Position numbers and translations under genes: made by a program. The notes under the pieces were generated by a model. The model was not told the origin of the DNA and ran no database searches. It saw nothing but the letters and a program-made list of their open reading frames with translations. This document shows, in pieces, positions 6,033 to 7,578 of a stretch of 7,578 nt of DNA. Origin of the DNA: Leyella stercorea (lineage in GTDB: Bacteria > Bacteroidota > Bacteroidia > Bacteroidales > Bacteroidaceae); the NCBI RefSeq assembly GCF_021531655.1, contig NZ_JADYUF010000074.1, forward strand, positions 1 to 7,578, read 5' to 3'. Positions within the stretch are counted from its first letter, which is position 1. Every line of letters starts with the position of its first letter.

Positions 6033-6121
6033 AGATTAATACAGTTTCTAATTTGTTTGTTCAAGGTTCATCAGTTATCCGTAGCTATCCGTCAAACGAA
6101 AGACTGGAACAGTACTGAATA

Positions 6122-6129
6122 CAAATTTA
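6122..6129 (-). promoter_or_regulatory. -7 box candidate for the three-gene operon
   Basis: On the minus strand the sequence is TAAATTTG, an exact match to the Bacteroidota -7 consensus TAnnTTTG, about 90 bp before the operon's first ATG. The nearest upstream TTTG (6157-6154) is 24 bp away, longer than the usual 19-21, so the -33 element is weak. In AT-rich DNA chance matches occur. Confidence 0.4.
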
Positions 6130-6314
6130 AGTAAATAATTTTGAACGGGGGAACAAATGAGGGAGAAATGTAGGGGAGAGGGGATTTTTTTATGTATTTG
6201 CTATAAGTTTCAAATGTAGAGTACAAAAATTGTTTAGCAGATACGTAAAAAATAGGTTTTGTGAATAATATGATTTTTAAAGGATTAGGACGTAAGAATT
6301 TCGAGATTATTTGT

Positions 6315-6322
6315 TAACTTTG
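6315..6322 (+). promoter_or_regulatory. -7 box candidate (TAACTTTG)
   Basis: An exact TAnnTTTG match on the plus strand, placed 10 bp before the perfect dyad at 6332-6348, where a transcript would start. No clear TTTG -33 element is seen at the right distance. Confidence 0.4.
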
Positions 6323-6331
6323 CTCATTATT

Positions 6332-6348
6332 ATATAGTTTGACTATAT
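6332..6348. promoter_or_regulatory. 17-bp perfect dyad, candidate operator
   Basis: ATATAGT-TTG-ACTATAT has two perfect 7-bp arms around a 3-bp centre. Its position just after a -7 box and ahead of a restriction-modification relic fits a repressor or controller-protein site, but it could also form a weak RNA hairpin. Confidence 0.45.
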
Positions 6349-6489
6349 TTCGATTTTGAATAAACCTGTGTAGCAACAGGGCAAAAATAAGATTATTATG
6401 AAGAACAAGAATATAAACGACATAACATTGTTTCGATTCTGCAGCATTATTTTTCAGTTAATGTAAACTGTTTATTGAGAATAAAAATG

Positions 6490-6497
6490 TATCTTTG
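6490..6497 (+). promoter_or_regulatory. -7 box candidate for the restriction-modification relic
   Basis: TATCTTTG matches TAnnTTTG exactly, 65 bp before the ATG at 6563 and 12 bp before the ATG of a 12-codon ORF at 6510. An imperfect -33 zone (around 6467-6470) overlaps a small inverted repeat, CAGTT/AACTG (6455-6459/6466-6470). Confidence 0.5.
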
Positions 6498-6562
6498 CAT
6501 ATATATATAATGAGTGGATCAAGAATTGATTCATATACCAAAGCATAATCTATATAAAAGTA

Positions 6563-7420
6563 ATGGCACATTTAAATAAAACATTCGTGTGCGGTGGTAC
6601 GGGTAGAGAGTGTAATTTAGTCCTTGACTTCCGTCAGACAGACCTCACACCGACTACAAATATAAAGGGTGAGATTAACAAAGAGGGCATCAGAAAAATG
6701 ACCCCTCGTGAATGGGCTCGTCTTCAAGGCTATCCATATAATTTCAACATTGTTGTTGCTCCGACATTGGTCAATGCCTCTTTGCTAACGAATTTCCATT
6801 ATCGCTTGACAAAGCCGTTGACACAGGCTCAAGTCGACTTGGTAAATAACATGAATGTCAAGCACGGAACTAAATTTATAACTGATGTTACGGGCAGATT
6901 GGCAAAAATCAAAGAACTGGGATCTGAGTTGCGATTCTGTGGTATACAACAAAACAAGAATAACGAGGATGTATTCCTTGAGAATCTTATATTGGTAGAT
7001 TCCTTTATGCCGCAAATTTTAGCATGGTTGTTATATACAAGTTTTTCTACTGGTGAACGAAGAATAGACAAACTGACTGAAATGATAACGGAAGCAAATC
7101 CTATGGGATTTCCAATGACAGTAAACACCAAACATTACGAAGCGAAAGTAAAAAGATTGCTTATGGATTTCGCTTTGGGAATGTTGCCTGGGCAACCATG
7201 GGAACAGGCAGATCTTGCATCTGGAGTCTTGGTAGTGAAACCTTCTGGGGATATTGATTGTTATCATGTACTATACAAAGACACTTTGGAGGAATACTTA
7301 TATCATGACTTGAAGTTTGAAACAGCTTCTGCTACCCGACATGATTTTGCAAGTATCAAAACTGATTCTCATGGAAACCAGTACTTCACTTTGAATCTTC
7401 AACTTAGATTTATTCAATAA
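6563..7420 (+). pseudogene. Relic HpaII-type RM system: C5 methyltransferase tail fused to HpaII-like restriction enzyme
   Basis: The 285-codon ORF joins parts of two genes. Residues 1 to about 64 look like the end of a cytosine-C5 DNA methyltransferase: G-G-T-G-R-E-C-N, a T-P-T-T segment, and a motif IX-like block, M-T-P-R-E-W-A-R-L-Q-G-Y-P (46-58). Motifs I-VIII, including the P-C catalytic loop, and the final motif X are absent. From about residue 66 (P-T-L-V-N-A-S-L-L-T-N-F-H-Y) to the end the pattern is that of HpaII-family type II restriction enzymes (CCGG cutters), including the C-terminal T-R-H-D-F and L-N-L-Q-L-R-F blocks. That family is about 350 residues long, so roughly its first third is missing, and with it probably the nuclease centre. 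The simplest reading is a deletion from inside the methyltransferase gene to inside the restriction gene. Neither activity should remain. The family calls rest on recalled patterns. Confidence 0.7.
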
Positions 7421-7430
7421 ATCATATAAA

Positions 7431-7578
7431 GCGGGCTGAACCAACGGTCACCGGCGCATAGCGGAAAGGTAAAGCCCAATTCCCTCCATAGGAGAGTGTG
7501 TCATGACTCAATTATGCGGGCTGAAAGCCCAATAAGCACATAGGAGGGCGTGTCAAAAGTCACAGCAGTACGCCCCGA
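7431..7578. repeat. Two diverged copies of a dispersed hairpin repeat
   Basis: The motifs GCGGGCTGAA, AGCCCAAT and CATAGGAG occur in the same order at 7431/7473/7487 and again at 7516/7526/7539, each followed by a GTGTCA string. The second copy has the tight hairpin GGGCT-GAA-AGCCC (7518-7530) and a longer stem GGGCGT/ACGCCC (7546-7551/7570-7575). The first has about 30 extra bases inside the hairpin. The pattern resembles dispersed intergenic repeats of Bacteroidota and runs up to the window edge. Confidence 0.7.

Larger units (their letters stand above)
6033..6562. other. 530-bp gene-free AT-rich divergent control region
   Basis: No gene of normal size is seen. The region separates the minus-strand operon from the plus-strand restriction-modification relic. 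It holds TAnnTTTG boxes on both strands, a 17-bp dyad at 6332-6348, a direct repeat TATCCGT (6076-6082 and 6086-6092), a repeated TTTCGATTyTG (6348-6358 and 6431-6441) and two very short plus-strand ORFs (6398-6466, 22 codons; 6510-6548, 12 codons). It is markedly more AT-rich than the minus-strand genes. Confidence 0.6.

Noticed and set aside
5439..6134. Plus-strand ORF of 231 codons
   Set aside because: It lies opposite the 338-residue gene, has Val/Leu-rich antisense composition, and runs into the promoter region. It is judged a shadow frame.
6365..6380. CCTGT-N6-ACAGG as an operator or terminator
   Set aside because: The arms are only 5 bp, and no T-run or conserved site supports a function.

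Overview
The window looks like Bacteroidota DNA, most likely Bacteroidales (Bacteroides/Prevotella type). The reasons are TAnnTTTG -7 promoter boxes, weak or absent Shine-Dalgarno sequences, short tandem repeats between genes, GC-rich hairpin repeats of the kind scattered through these genomes, and a CHC2/TOPRIM primase beside a helicase-like gene, as on their mobile or accessory islands. No integrase, relaxase, tRNA, rRNA or CRISPR array is visible, so the borders of any island lie outside.

Layout. Positions 1-210 hold only repeats, including a 54-bp GC-rich hairpin unit present twice. From 211 to 6032 every credible gene is on the minus strand, so it is read from the right. First comes a three-gene overlapping operon of unrecognised proteins (6032-5016, 5059-4400, 4413-3703) that ends at a good intrinsic terminator (3647-3681). 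Next is a spacer with 11-bp tandem units (3364-3702), an unrecognised 193-residue protein (3363-2782), a nested inverted-repeat region (2597-2761), a DUF3987-like helicase/ATPase-like gene (2559-1252), and a DNA primase whose zinc-finger half (1214-858) and TOPRIM half (about 935-211) are in different frames. The frame breaks at a heptanucleotide tandem repeat (908-935). One extra repeat unit, or two fewer, would join the halves into one protein.

On the plus strand, after a 530-bp AT-rich gene-free stretch with promoter-like boxes and a dyad, lies a 285-codon ORF (6563-7420). It appears to be the fossil of an HpaII-type restriction-modification system: the C-terminal end of a cytosine-C5 methyltransferase joined in frame to the C-terminal two thirds of the restriction enzyme. 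The window closes with two diverged copies of another dispersed hairpin repeat (7431-7578).

Biology. The primase and helicase-like genes probably form one replication module. The three-gene operon is the best candidate for something undescribed: its genes overlap, it has its own terminator, and two of its proteins share a short QHN...C.QF.G motif. Its neighbourhood, a replication module on one side and a relic restriction system on the other, fits a defence or accessory island, but no function can be assigned from sequence alone.
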